Positions 49,232 to 58,974 of a DNA stretch of 64,000 bases are shown here, in pieces. A program made the translations under genes and the position numbers. How positions within the stretch are numbered: position 1 is the first letter of the stretch; the number at the start of each line of letters is the position of its first letter. The DNA lies in NCBI RefSeq assembly GCF_042680565.1, contig NZ_JBHUEJ010000045.1, positions 62,001 through 126,000 of the forward strand. The letters run 5' to 3'. This DNA is from Ottowia flava. GTDB lineage: Bacteria > Pseudomonadota > Gammaproteobacteria > Burkholderiales > Burkholderiaceae_C. The notes under the pieces are model-generated. The model did not search any database. It was not told where the DNA came from and saw nothing but the letters and a program-made list of their open reading frames with translations.

Positions 49232-50193
49232 GCGCCCCCGCTGAGGGGCCCGGCGCGGGCTTCGTTGCCGAGGCGCTGTCGCCCGACTTCGGCTTTTACC
49301 TGCGGACGGCGCGCGTGCTGGCCGAGCGGCGCACGCCGCTGCAGCACATCGAGGTGCTGGACACGCCGCTGTTCGGCCGCGCGATGCGCATCGACGGCTG
49401 CTTCATGACCAGCGAGCGCGACGAATTTTTCTACCACGAGCCCATGGTGCAGCTGCCCGCGGTCAGCCACGGCAATGTGCGCAGCGCTTTGGTGATCGGC
49501 GGCGGCGACGGCGGCAGCGCGCGCGAGTTGCTGCGCCACCGCCAGATGGCGCGCGTGCTGATGGTCGAGCTGGATGGCGACGTGCCCGCCATGGCGCGTG
49601 AATGGCTGCCCAGGGTGAGCGCGGGCGCGTTCGACGACCCGCGGCTGGAACTGCGCATCGGCGACGGCCATGCCTACATGTTCCAGGCCGACGGTGAACG
49701 GTTCGACCAGATCGTGCTCGACCTGACCGATCCGTTCGGCCCCGCCGTCCAGCTGTACACGGCCGAGTTCTACGCCGCCTGCCGCGAACGCCTGAACCCC
49801 GGCGGCGTGCTGTCGCTGCACATCCAGTCGCCCATCCACCGCAGCGAGACGCTGGCGCGCATCGTCGCGTCGGTGCGCACGGCCTTCGCCCACGTCGCGC
49901 CGTATTTCCAGTACGTGCCGCTGTACGGCACGCTGTGGGCGATGGCGCTGGCGTCCGACCGCGTCGAGCCAACGCTGCTCTCGCCCGTCGAGATCGACCG
50001 CCGCATCGCCGCCCTGGGCCTGCGCGAGCTGAAGCTCTACAACGGCGCCATGCACCAGGCGCTGCTGGCGCAACCGAATTTCGTGCGCGAACTGCTGGCG
50101 CGGCCGGCCGAACCGATCCGCGCGGCCAGCGCGCTGCAGGACCCGACGCTCGACCCCGAAGCCTGCGCTGCCCCGCGCGTGCTGGCCGCCTGA
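49228..50193 (+). CDS. speE: Polyamine aminopropyltransferase (spermidine synthase)
   Basis: 321-residue enzyme transferring the aminopropyl group of decarboxylated SAM to putrescine. The SAM-binding glycine motif is VIGGGDGGSARELLRH; VELDGDVP provides the acidic ribose contact; DLTDPFGPAVQLYTAEFY contains the catalytic Asp. An N-terminal beta domain carries EVLDTPLFGRAMRIDG and RDEFFYHEPM. Translationally coupled to speD, giving a complete two-gene route from putrescine to spermidine. Confidence 0.94.
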   Translation: MSAPAEGPGAGFVAEALSPDFGFYLRTARVLAERRTPLQHIEVLDTPLFGRAMRIDGCFMTSERDEFFYHEPMVQLPAVSHGNVRSALVIGGGDGGSARELLRHRQMARVLMVELDGDVPAMAREWLPRVSAGAFDDPRLELRIGDGHAYMFQADGERFDQIVLDLTDPFGPAVQLYTAEFYAACRERLNPGGVLSLHIQSPIHRSETLARIVASVRTAFAHVAPYFQYVPLYGTLWAMALASDRVEPTLLSPVEIDRRIAALGLRELKLYNGAMHQALLAQPNFVRELLARPAEPIRAASALQDPTLDPEACAAPRVLAA

Positions 50194-50276
50194 CGCCCCC
50201 TGCGCGGCCCGAGCCTCGCGGCGCAGCGGGCCGCCGCCGACGGTTCGCCGTCCCATACCCTCCAAGGAACATTCCC

Positions 50277-50600
50277 ATGAAAACCCTCGTCCTCTCCCTC
50301 GCCGCGGCCTGCACCGCCTAGGCCTGCACCAGCGCGCCCACCGCGCCCGAGGCACCGGCCGAGCCGGCCGTGCGCGAAGTCGCCTACCAGTGCAGCCGCG
50401 GCGAGACCGTCCAGGTGCGCTACCACACGGCTGAAGAACGCGCCGAGCTGGTGCGCGAAGGCCAGGCGATCTCGCTCAAGCAGCAGCCCAGCGGTTCCGG
50501 CTTCATCTACAGCAACGGCCCCAACACGATCCGCGGCAAGGGCAACGCGCTCACGGTCGAAATCGGTCGCATGGTGCCGCTGCAGTGCCAGGCGCGCTGA
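50277..50600 (+). pseudogene. MliC/PliC-like C-type lysozyme inhibitor lipoprotein, interrupted by an amber codon
   Basis: Reading from ATG 50277 gives MKTLVLSLAAACTA, then TAG at 50319-50321, then in the same frame ACTSAPTAPEAP and a normal MliC-like domain: VAYQCSRGETVQVRY, SGSGFIYSNGPNTIRGKGNA, VPLQC. The stop falls in the signal/lipoprotein peptide; one base change (for example TTG to TAG) would explain it. A GTG at 50370 could give a 76-residue unexported product. It may be a recent pseudogene, a sequencing error, or read through by a suppressor. The RBS AAGGAA is intact. Confidence 0.8.
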
Positions 50601-50621
50601 GGATGCATCTGCTGACCGTCA

Positions 50622-50691
50622 GCGATTTGATATCTGATCGATAGCTGCCTGCGCAGATCCTTCTAGCGCTACAGCCCGATTCGGCTTGAAC
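50622..50691 (+). repeat. dispersed ~60-bp element, copy 14
   Basis: GATATCTGATCGATAGC head, CTGCCTGCGCAGATC core, TAGCGCTACAGCCCGATTCG tail ending GGCTTGAA. One of the copies closest to consensus. Confidence 0.9.
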
Positions 50692-50744
50692 CGACCGGCC
50701 GTGGCTGCGCGCGCGGCAAGCCTGGGATCGCGCGCTCGCGCCGC

Positions 50745-51782
50745 TCAGGCACACGCCCCGGCTTGCGCCAGCAACCAGCCGCCCACGGCCGCGGGCAGCC
50801 AGTGCACATGGCCTGGCGGCGGCCCCTGGCAAAAGCCAACGTGGCCGCCCTGTGCGGGTTGCCACAGTGTGACGTGGCGGCCCACCTCGCCGGGGCGCGG
50901 CAGCGAATCGGCCGGCACGAACGGGTCGTTGCGCGCGTTCAGCGCCAGCGCAGGCACGCGCACGTTCGCCAGCTGCGGCTTGGCCGAGCCGCGCGCCCAG
51001 TAATCCTCCACCCCGGCAAAGCCGTGCAGCGGCGCGGTGAACAGGTCGTCAAACGCGTACAGGTCGCGCGCCGCGGCCAGCCGGGCGGCGTCGAACAAGC
51101 CCGGGTGCTGGGCCAGCTTGGCCTGCGCCTTGGCCTTCATGGTGCGCAGGAACAGGCGGGTGTAGACCTGCCGGTTGAAGCCGCGGCCAATGGCGTGGCC
51201 ACCGGCGGCCATGTCCAGCGGCGCGCACACCGCCGCCACCGCCTGCACGCAGCGCGCGGCGTCGCCGCCCACTTCGCCCGCCCAGCGCAGCAACGCGTTG
51301 CCGCCCAGCGAAACGCCGGCCGCGACCAACGGCCCGCCGCCCGCCGCCTGCTGGTGGGCGTGAAAGCGCAGCAGCAGCCAGCCGACCTCGGCCCAGTCGC
51401 CGCAGTGGTAGGCGCGCGGCGCCCGGTTGATGGCGCCCGAACAGCCGCGGAAATGTGGCACCGCGAAGGCCACGCCGCGCGAACGCGCCCAGTCGGCGAA
51501 GGCTTGGGCGTAGTGGCTGCGCGACGAGCCTTCCAGGCCGTGGAACAGCACCAGCAGCGGGCGAGGCGCAGGCACGGGGGTGCCTGACTGCGCCGCGCCT
51601 TCGTCCAGCCAGTCGACGTCCACGAAGTCGCCATCGGGCGTGTCCCAGCGCTCGCGTCGGTAGGCGATGGGCGCCGCCGCGCGGCGCGCGAGGAGCGCCG
51701 GCCAGATGGTCTGCAGGTGGCCGCCGGGCAGCCAGCCGGGCGCGCGGTAGCTGAAGCCGTCCGGCCGGTTGATTGCTACCAA
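50745..51782 (-). CDS. Alpha/beta-fold hydrolase, YheT family
   Basis: 345-residue predicted esterase/hydrolase. PGWLPGGHLQTIWPALL at the start is the YheT hallmark. LFHGLEGSSRSHYAQ forms the oxyanion region, AAGVSLGGNALLRW holds the nucleophile Ser (GxSxGG), and the catalytic Asp and His are in LNARNDPFVP and GGHVGFC. The only upstream start is TTG at 51782, which lies inside a dispersed repeat and has no clear Shine-Dalgarno. Substrate unknown. Confidence 0.85.
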   Translation of the reverse strand: MVAINRPDGFSYRAPGWLPGGHLQTIWPALLARRAAAPIAYRRERWDTPDGDFVDVDWLDEGAAQSGTPVPAPRPLLVLFHGLEGSSRSHYAQAFADWARSRGVAFAVPHFRGCSGAINRAPRAYHCGDWAEVGWLLLRFHAHQQAAGGGPLVAAGVSLGGNALLRWAGEVGGDAARCVQAVAAVCAPLDMAAGGHAIGRGFNRQVYTRLFLRTMKAKAQAKLAQHPGLFDAARLAAARDLYAFDDLFTAPLHGFAGVEDYWARGSAKPQLANVRVPALALNARNDPFVPADSLPRPGEVGRHVTLWQPAQGGHVGFCQGPPPGHVHWLPAAVGGWLLAQAGACA

Positions 51783-51838
51783 TTCAGGAGCTTTCCGCGC
51801 AAGCTGCTGTAGGGCCAGACGCCGAAATCATTCAAAAA
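51774..51838 (+). repeat. dispersed ~60-bp element, copy 15
   Basis: GCTACCAATTCAGGAGC head, TTTCCGCGCAAGCTG core, CTGTAGGGCCAGACGCCGAA tail. Contains the start codon of the leftward YheT-like gene. Confidence 0.78.
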
Positions 51839-51856
51839 TCTCGGCGCGCCACAAGC

Positions 51857-52303
51857 TCAGTGCAGCAGCTGCCCGGGCACGGTCACTTCGGCCTTTTCGC
51901 TGCGGCCGGGGCTCGCGTGGTGCGCCACCATGCGCCAGCCCTGCGCGGTCTTCAGGTACACGTTGGTGGCGACGACCCAGGCGCGCTGCGGGCCTTCGTC
52001 GGTGTGCAGGTCGATGCGTTCCAGCACGTTGTGCACGGCCGCGCCCAGCGTTTCGATGCGGCGCACGCGCTCGGGCGTGACGGCCAGGCGCCCACCGGTC
52101 AGCAGCGATTCGAATGCGGCGCGGATCGCCGCCGCGCCCACCAGCCGCGGGCCGCCGGGGTGGACGCAGACGATGTCGTCCTCATCCGCCCAGCAGGCCA
52201 TGAGCTGGTCCAGGTTGCCCTGCTGCAGGGCCTCGTAGAACGCGGCCTCCACCTCGTCGGCGGTGCCGCCCAGCGCCGCGGCGCGGTAGCGTGACTTGGG
52301 CAT
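51857..52303 (-). CDS. SnoaL/NTF2-like domain protein
   Basis: 148-residue small alpha+beta barrel protein. DEVEAAFYEALQQGNLDQLMACWADED is the opening helix pair, followed by HPGGPRLVGAAAIRAAFESLL and a beta sheet ending WRMVAHHASPG. This pattern matches DUF4440/SnoaL-like proteins, some of which are isomerases or detoxification factors; no catalytic residue can be assigned. It is 15 bp from the downstream end of the next leftward gene and probably co-transcribed with it. Confidence 0.8.
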   Translation of the reverse strand: MPKSRYRAAALGGTADEVEAAFYEALQQGNLDQLMACWADEDDIVCVHPGGPRLVGAAAIRAAFESLLTGGRLAVTPERVRRIETLGAAVHNVLERIDLHTDEGPQRAWVVATNVYLKTAQGWRMVAHHASPGRSEKAEVTVPGQLLH

Positions 52304-52318
52304 GGCGCGAAGCTCGTG

Positions 52319-53131
52319 TCAGGAAGTCGGGGGCGTGCCCGGCATTGTGCCGCGCTCCGGTGGCACCCGCTCGGTCATGCCCCAGGCAGTACGCAAAACC
52401 TGCTGCGCATCGCCCCGCGCCGCGGTGCGCAACAGCTCAGGGGCCAGCACATGCACGCCGCGCGGCGCCAGGCGCAGCGCGGCATCGGCCACTTCGGCCA
52501 GTTGCTCGGCGCGCAGCGGGCGCTGATCGTCGGGCACCATGTATTTGAAGATGCCCAGCATCCACGCCGCCAGCCGCTGCGGCGGCGTCAGGCCCTCGGC
52601 ACGGCGCGGCGTCTCGGCGGTGCGCAGCCACAGCAGGCTGGCAAAGTCCATCTGCGCCACCTCGGCTTCGTCCAGGTTGGCCAGCCCATGCTTGAGCGCG
52701 TCGGGCAGCCGGCCCGCGGCGTGCGGCATCAGCACCGCCAGCTCGCGCACGCCCGAGGCGTGGAGCCAGCGCGCCAGCGCGGGCAGTTGCTGCGGCGTGG
52801 GCGTCCAGAGCGCGCGCTCGCGCTGGTGGTAGGGGCGGGGCGGCTCGAACATGACCACCGCCACGTCGGCCAGCGCTGGGAGCACCGGCCAGCCGGCTGG
52901 TCCGTCGCCCCAGGCCGCCACGTCGAGCGTGCGCATGCCCTTGAGCGCCACCTGCAGCGGCTCGCGTGTGAGCACGGTGACTGGCTGCCAGACACCCGAA
53001 CCGATCAAGCGATGGGTCACTGCGCCGCCCAGCACGCCGCCCGCACCGGCGATCAGCAGGCGCTGGCGCGGCGCAGTGGTTGGGGGGCGGCGACCGTGCG
53101 CCTCTAGCACTTGACCTACAGACGGTGACAC
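52319..53131 (-). CDS. NAD(P)-binding Rossmann-fold protein (SDR/NAD-dependent epimerase-like)
   Basis: 270 residues. LLIAGAGGVLGGAVTHRLIGSG is the dinucleotide-binding GxGGxxG turn at about residues 25-45. The rest lacks the YxxxK catalytic pair in a recognisable place, so it is an atypical member, perhaps an NmrA-like or sensor type. The start is GTG at 53131, which overlaps the promoter area of lemA; the first about 20 residues are not family-like and a later start is possible. Function unknown. Confidence 0.72.
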   Translation of the reverse strand: MSPSVGQVLEAHGRRPPTTAPRQRLLIAGAGGVLGGAVTHRLIGSGVWQPVTVLTREPLQVALKGMRTLDVAAWGDGPAGWPVLPALADVAVVMFEPPRPYHQRERALWTPTPQQLPALARWLHASGVRELAVLMPHAAGRLPDALKHGLANLDEAEVAQMDFASLLWLRTAETPRRAEGLTPPQRLAAWMLGIFKYMVPDDQRPLRAEQLAEVADAALRLAPRGVHVLAPELLRTAARGDAQQVLRTAWGMTERVPPERGTMPGTPPTS

Positions 53132-53188
53132 CCACCTATGTTACTTTCCGCGGCACCCGCCAATCGGGGCAACGACAAGAGGAATCAC

Positions 53189-53809
53189 ATGAAACACTGG
53201 CTCGTCAAAATGGGCGCCCTGCTGGCAGTGGCGCTGTCGCTCACCGGCTGCGGCTACAACGACTTCCAGCGCCTGGACGAAGCGACCAAGTCGGCCTGGA
53301 GCGAGGTGGTGAACCAGTACCAGCGCCGCTCCGATCTGATCGACAACCTGGTCAATACCGTCAAGGGTGAAGCCAAGTTCGAGCAGGACACGCTGAACCA
53401 GGTGATTCAGGCGCGCGCCAAGGCGACCTCGATCCAGGTCACGCCCGAGACGCTGAACAACCCGCAGGCGTTCCAGCAGTTCCAGGCCGCGCAGGGCGAG
53501 CTGTCCAGCGCCTTGAGCCGCCTGATGGTGACGGTGGAGCGTTACCCCGACCTGAAGGCCAACAAGGCCTTTGCCGATCTGCGCGTGGCGCTGGAAGGCA
53601 CCGAAAACCGCATTGCCGTCGCGCGCAACCGCTACATCCAGGCCGTGCAGGAATACAACGTGCTGGCCCGCAGCTTCCCGACCAACCTGACCGGCATGGT
53701 GTTTGGCTACAAGGCCAAGCCCAACTTCACGGTGGCCAACGAGGCGGAAATTTCCAACGCGCCGAAGGTCGATTTCGGCACCAGCCCGGCGCCTGCGGCC
53801 TCACGCTGA
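53189..53809 (+). CDS. lemA: LemA family lipoprotein
   Basis: 206 residues. The signal ends with lipobox SLTGC, C21. The body is the LemA helical bundle: NDFQRLDEATKSAWSEVVNQ, YQRRSDLIDNLVNTVKG, VERYPDLKANKAFADLRVAL and the terminal AVQEYNVLARSFP. LemA proteins are typically encoded with TPM-domain proteins, as here (two follow). A possible TTGACC -35 lies at 53111. Biochemical role is unsettled; an envelope-associated function is likely. Confidence 0.92.
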   Translation: MKHWLVKMGALLAVALSLTGCGYNDFQRLDEATKSAWSEVVNQYQRRSDLIDNLVNTVKGEAKFEQDTLNQVIQARAKATSIQVTPETLNNPQAFQQFQAAQGELSSALSRLMVTVERYPDLKANKAFADLRVALEGTENRIAVARNRYIQAVQEYNVLARSFPTNLTGMVFGYKAKPNFTVANEAEISNAPKVDFGTSPAPAASR

Positions 53810-53846
53810 GTCGGCCGCGAACCCCTGCGCCATTTTTGAAGGAATC

Positions 53847-54770
53847 ATGCGTCCATCCCTAGTGAAAAAAGCGCTGGCAGCTATCTTTTTGGTAGTCTTT
53901 GCCGTGCTGGGCGCCTGGGCGCAACAGGTGCTGCCGGTGCCGGCGCTGACCGCGCGGGTGATCGACACCACCGGCACGCTCCAGCCCGCCGAGATCGCGG
54001 CGCTGGACGCCAAGCTGGGTGCACTGGAAGCGGACAAGGGCTCGCAGGTGGTGGTGCTGATGGTGCCCACCACGGCGCCCGAAGACATCGCTGCGTTCGC
54101 CCAGCGTGTGGGCGACACCTGGAAGATCGGCCGCAAGAATGTCGGCGACGGTCTGCTGTTGCTGGTGGCCAAGGACGACCGGCGCGTGCGCATCGAAGTC
54201 GCCAAGACACTTGAAGGCGCCATTCCGGATATCGCGGCCAAGGACATCATTGATCGGGCGATCACGCCGTTCTTCCGTCAAAACCAGTACGCTGCCGGGC
54301 TGGACGCCGGGGTGGAGCAGATCGCCGCGCGCATTCGCGGCGAAGCGCTCCCGCCGTTGGCTGCGCCGCAGGGGCGCGCAGGCAAAGCTGGTGTCGACAG
54401 GTTTGACTTGGCTGAGGGAGCCCTGCTGGTTTTCATCTCCCTGCCTATCGTCAACGGTGTTGCTCGGAAAATCTTCGGACGAAAACTGGGCGCACTGATC
54501 ACGAGCGCCGGCATGGGCGGACTCATGTACGTGTTTACGGCCAGCGTGGTGGTGTCGGTCATTGCCGGTATGGTGGCCCTGTGGTACGCGTTCCTGGTTT
54601 CATTGGGCTCAGGTTTGCCACGGGCTCGTTCTGGTCGCGGGGGGTTCTTTCCCGTGCCTGGCGGCGGCTGGGGCGGCGGTTTCGGCGGTGGCGGGTTCGA
54701 CGGTGGCGGTGGCTTCAGTTCAGGCGGTGGCGGCGATTTTGGTGGCGGTGGCGCCAGCGGGAGTTGGTAA
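53847..54770 (+). CDS. TPM domain protein, YgcG family (exported, Gly-rich tail)
   Basis: 307 residues. A signal peptide (FLVVFAVLGAWA) is followed by the TPM domain at about residues 30-165 (LTARVIDTTGTLQPAEIAAL, QVVVLMVPTT, VGDGLLLLVAKDDRRVRIEV). Two membrane helices follow, then a Gly-rich low-complexity tail (GGGWGGGFGGGGF and similar) of about 45 residues ending SGSW. This layout is the YgcG type that pairs with LemA. Bases 53880-53895, in the signal peptide, match the head of the dispersed repeat. Confidence 0.88.
   Translation: MRPSLVKKALAAIFLVVFAVLGAWAQQVLPVPALTARVIDTTGTLQPAEIAALDAKLGALEADKGSQVVVLMVPTTAPEDIAAFAQRVGDTWKIGRKNVGDGLLLLVAKDDRRVRIEVAKTLEGAIPDIAAKDIIDRAITPFFRQNQYAAGLDAGVEQIAARIRGEALPPLAAPQGRAGKAGVDRFDLAEGALLVFISLPIVNGVARKIFGRKLGALITSAGMGGLMYVFTASVVVSVIAGMVALWYAFLVSLGSGLPRARSGRGGFFPVPGGGWGGGFGGGGFDGGGGFSSGGGGDFGGGGASGSW
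53880..53895 (-). repeat. partial dispersed-element head in a signal peptide
   Basis: GCTATCTTTTTGGTAG differs by one base from the head of copy 11 (GCTATCTTTTTCGTAG). No core or tail accompanies it; may be chance or a remnant. Confidence 0.35.
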
Positions 54771-54773
54771 ACC

Positions 54774-55325
54774 ATGGCGTCCAAGCTGATGCGCGTACTG
54801 CGCCACCGCTGGTTCGATGAGTCTGACGCGCGACGCGCGGTTCCTCCCGCGCTGTCCGAACAGCTGCGCCGACGCGTGCACGCCAGCGAACAGCGCCATA
54901 CGGGAGAGGTACGCATCTGCATCGAAGGCGGCCTGCCAACCAGCTACCTGTGGCGTCACCTGCGCGACGGCGAATCGATTGCCAATATCGTGCGCCAGCG
55001 CGCGCTGATGCAGTTTTCCAAGCTCCGCGTATGGGACACCGAAGACAACAATGGCGTGCTGATCTATGTTCTGCTGGCTGAGCACGCCATCGAACTGGTT
55101 GCCGACCGCGGTGTGCACCGCCGGGTGCCTCCGGGGGAGTGGCAGGCCATCGTCGGTCGGCTGGCCGATGCGCTCAAAACCGGCAATTTCGAGGATGGCC
55201 TGACGCGCGCCCTGGAAGAGGTCAGCGCCGTGCTGGTGGCCCATTTCCCGCAAGCCGACCCGCGGCCTGACAGCGGTGCGGAAGCACCACCGAACCAGTT
55301 GCCCGACGAGCCGGTGCTGCGGTGA
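54774..55325 (+). CDS. TPM domain protein (cytoplasmic, no signal)
   Basis: 183 residues. A second TPM-phosphatase-like module without signal or membrane segments: RRRVHASEQRHTGEVRICIEGG, NIVRQRALMQFSKLRVWDTED, NNGVLIYVLLAEHAIELVADRGVH. It starts 3 bp after the previous stop and ends with a polar tail. It completes the common lemA-ygcG-TPM trio. The molecular function is not known. Confidence 0.85.
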   Translation: MASKLMRVLRHRWFDESDARRAVPPALSEQLRRRVHASEQRHTGEVRICIEGGLPTSYLWRHLRDGESIANIVRQRALMQFSKLRVWDTEDNNGVLIYVLLAEHAIELVADRGVHRRVPPGEWQAIVGRLADALKTGNFEDGLTRALEEVSAVLVAHFPQADPRPDSGAEAPPNQLPDEPVLR

Positions 55326-55385
55326 ACCAACCGCGGGCTTCAGTCGCGAGCCTGCCGACAATCCGCTTTATACGGCGCACCCTCT

Positions 55386-55979
55386 TCAGTGAGCGGCATT
55401 CTTTTCCAGCGCGCTGATCTGGTCGAGCAGGCGCTTGTTGACACCATGAGCGGCGTCCAATTCCTGCTGCAGGGCTTTGCTGACCTGGGCAAAAGTCATC
55501 AGCTTGCGGTTGGTTTCGCGCAGATGGTCGGCGATGCGCTTGGACATGGCCATCAGCAGCCGCGCCGCGACCGACGGCTGATCTTCAAGCAGGCGCGTCA
55601 TGGCGTCGCGCGTCAGCACCGCCAGCGCCAAGTCGGTAGCAGCAATGCAGGTGGCGGAGCGCGGAGAGCCGTCGATGATGCCCATATCGCCGATCAGGCT
55701 CCCCGGCCCCAGGACAGACACGACCATGCTTTCGTGCGCAGCGGAAACCGAGTTCTCGATCGTGACTTCGCCATCGAGCACCAGGGCCATGAAGTCGTTC
55801 CTGAGCGTTTCGCCCTCGCGGATGACGACCGAGCCCGCCTCGACCCGAGAGGGACGCATGTAGCCAACGATGATGCGCGCGTCGTTGGCGCTCAACTCGA
55901 CGAGCGCGCCCTCTGTGACAAGCAAGGCGGCCGCCTTGGTCTGCACGTGCGCGGTGGCGCGAGACTTGCCTAGAAACAT
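55386..55979 (-). CDS. Cyclic nucleotide-binding domain protein without HTH
   Basis: 197 residues. A Crp-type beta-roll is visible: VEAGSVVIREGETLRNDFMALVLDGEV, GPGSLIGDMGIIDGSPRSATCIA (phosphate-binding cassette-like) and the C helix. The remaining about 60 residues form a helical/coiled-coil tail (LRETNRKLMTFAQVSKALQQ, LDQISALEKN) with no helix-turn-helix, so it is unlikely to bind DNA itself. It stands alone on the minus strand. A palindrome (56024-56039) lies about 45 bp upstream. Confidence 0.82.
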   Translation of the reverse strand: MFLGKSRATAHVQTKAAALLVTEGALVELSANDARIIVGYMRPSRVEAGSVVIREGETLRNDFMALVLDGEVTIENSVSAAHESMVVSVLGPGSLIGDMGIIDGSPRSATCIAATDLALAVLTRDAMTRLLEDQPSVAARLLMAMSKRIADHLRETNRKLMTFAQVSKALQQELDAAHGVNKRLLDQISALEKNAAH

Positions 55980-56023
55980 GGGTGTGATTCTAGAGACAGC
56001 ATACCTCCACGCCCTAGGCAATA

Positions 56024-56039
56024 TTTGTCATAAGACAAA
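56024..56039. promoter_or_regulatory. Palindrome between atp terminator and the cyclic-nucleotide-binding gene
   Basis: TTTGTC-ATAA-GACAAA, perfect 6-bp arms. It overlaps the T-tract of the atp operon terminator and sits about 45 bp before the leftward start at 55979, so it may be an operator for that gene. Confidence 0.5.
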
Positions 56040-56056
56040 GCCCGCGCGAGGCGGGC
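56040..56056 (-). terminator. Terminator of the atp operon
   Basis: GCCCGC/GCGGGC stem with 5-nt loop; on the minus strand followed by TTTGTCTTA. Located 52 bp past the atpC stop. Confidence 0.65.
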
Positions 56057-56107
56057 CTTGAATGCGTGACGCTTTGGGCAGCCGCTTGCTGCCGAACAAG
56101 CCAGAGA

Positions 56108-56527
56108 TCAGCGCTTCTGCCGGTACTTGCGTAAGGCGGCGATCTGCGCCGCCAGGATGGCCAGCTCGGAGGTGGCGCGCGCCATGTCGATCTCGCTCTT
56201 GGCGTTTTTCAGCGCTTCTTCGGCTTCGCGGCGGGCCGCATTGGCCTTTTCTTCGTCGAGGTCCTTGCCGCGAATGGCAGTGTCCGATAACACGGTCACC
56301 ACGTTCGGTTGGACTTCGAGGATGCCACCGGCCACGAAGACGAACTCTTCGCCGCCGTCGGTCTTGGTGATGCGCACCGAGCCCGGCTTGATGCGGCTGA
56401 TCAGCGGGGTGTGGCGCGGGTAGATGCCCAGTTCGCCCGCTTCACCGGGCAGGGCGACGAACGTGGCCTCGCCGGAGAAGATCGACTCCTCGGCGCTGAC
56501 CACGTCGACATGAAGGGTGTGGGCCAT
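56108..56527 (-). CDS. atpC: ATP synthase epsilon subunit
   Basis: 139-residue F1 central-stalk subunit that inhibits ATP hydrolysis. The N-terminal beta sandwich shows HVDVVSAEESIFSGEATFVALPGEAGELGIYPRHTPL in pieces, and the C-terminal two-helix region ends AAQIAALRKYRQKR. Normal length; last gene of the operon. Confidence 0.96.
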   Translation of the reverse strand: MAHTLHVDVVSAEESIFSGEATFVALPGEAGELGIYPRHTPLISRIKPGSVRITKTDGGEEFVFVAGGILEVQPNVVTVLSDTAIRGKDLDEEKANAARREAEEALKNAKSEIDMARATSELAILAAQIAALRKYRQKR

Positions 56528-56613
56528 GCGTGCTCCTGTTTAGACGTTGTCGCGGTGAGCGAATCTGGCTGAGTTGCCGGGAATCGCGCCCAACGCGAGC
56601 GACGGGCTGGTGA

Positions 56614-58017
<1,404 letters not shown>

Positions 58018-58060
58018 TTTTTGCTCCAGTAATTTGAATCTTGCTTCGTGTCTGTCGTGC

Positions 58061-58945
58061 TCAGGCCGAGATGGCCGCAGCTCCGGACACGATCTCGGAA
58101 AGTTCCTTGGTGATGGCAGCCTGACGCGTCTTGTTGTAGACCAGCTTCAGTTCACCAATCACGTTGCCCGCGTTGTCGGTCGCGGCCTTCATGGCCACCA
58201 TGCGCGCGGCATGTTCCGACGCCATGTTCTCGGCCACGGCCTGGTAGGCCAGTGCTTCAACGTAGCGAACCAGCAGGTCGTCGATCACGCTTTGCGCGTC
58301 GGGCTCATAGATGTAGTCCCAGGCGTGCTGGGTGCCGCTGGCGCGGGTTTCTTCCTGCATCTTGGCGGCCGACAGGGGCAGCAACTGCTCGATCACCGCT
58401 TCCTGCTTCATCGTATTGATGAAGCGGGTGTAGGCGATGTAGACCGCATTGAGTTCGCCCCGCTCGTACTGGTCAAGCAGCGCCTTGACCGGGCCGATCA
58501 GCCTTTCCAGGTGCGGCGTGTCCCCGAGTTGGGTCACTTGCGAAATCACTTTGGCGCCGATGCGGGTCAGGAAGCCAAGGCCCTTGTTGCCCACGGCGAC
58601 CGTTTCCGTCGAAACCCCGGCGTCCTGCAGTTCACGCAGGCGCCCGGTGACCACGCGCAGGACGTTGGTGTTCATGCCACCGCACAAACCCTTGTCCGTC
58701 GTAACCACGATGATCCCGGCCTTCTTGGCATCGTTCGCTTTCATGAACGGATGCACGTACTCGGGATTGGCTTCACCCAGGTGAGCCGCGATGTTGCGCA
58801 CCTTGTCTGCGTAGGGACGGGCCGCACGCATGCGGTCCTGTGCCTTGCGCATCTTGGACACGGAAATCATTTCCATGGCCTTGGTGATCTTCTTCGTGCT
58901 CTCGAAGTTTTTGATCTTGCCGCGGATTTCCTTGCCTGTTGCCAT
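58061..58945 (-). CDS. atpG: ATP synthase gamma subunit
   Basis: 294-residue rotor shaft. Ends are highly conserved: EIRGKIKNFESTKKITKAMEM at the N-terminus, TTDKGLCGGMNTN inside, and the C-terminal helix ELKLVYNKTRQAAITKELSEI. Normal length. Confidence 0.97.
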   Translation of the reverse strand: MATGKEIRGKIKNFESTKKITKAMEMISVSKMRKAQDRMRAARPYADKVRNIAAHLGEANPEYVHPFMKANDAKKAGIIVVTTDKGLCGGMNTNVLRVVTGRLRELQDAGVSTETVAVGNKGLGFLTRIGAKVISQVTQLGDTPHLERLIGPVKALLDQYERGELNAVYIAYTRFINTMKQEAVIEQLLPLSAAKMQEETRASGTQHAWDYIYEPDAQSVIDDLLVRYVEALAYQAVAENMASEHAARMVAMKAATDNAGNVIGELKLVYNKTRQAAITKELSEIVSGAAAISA

Positions 58946-58974
58946 GCGTGACTCCTTATGTCTTCAGACCCGAA

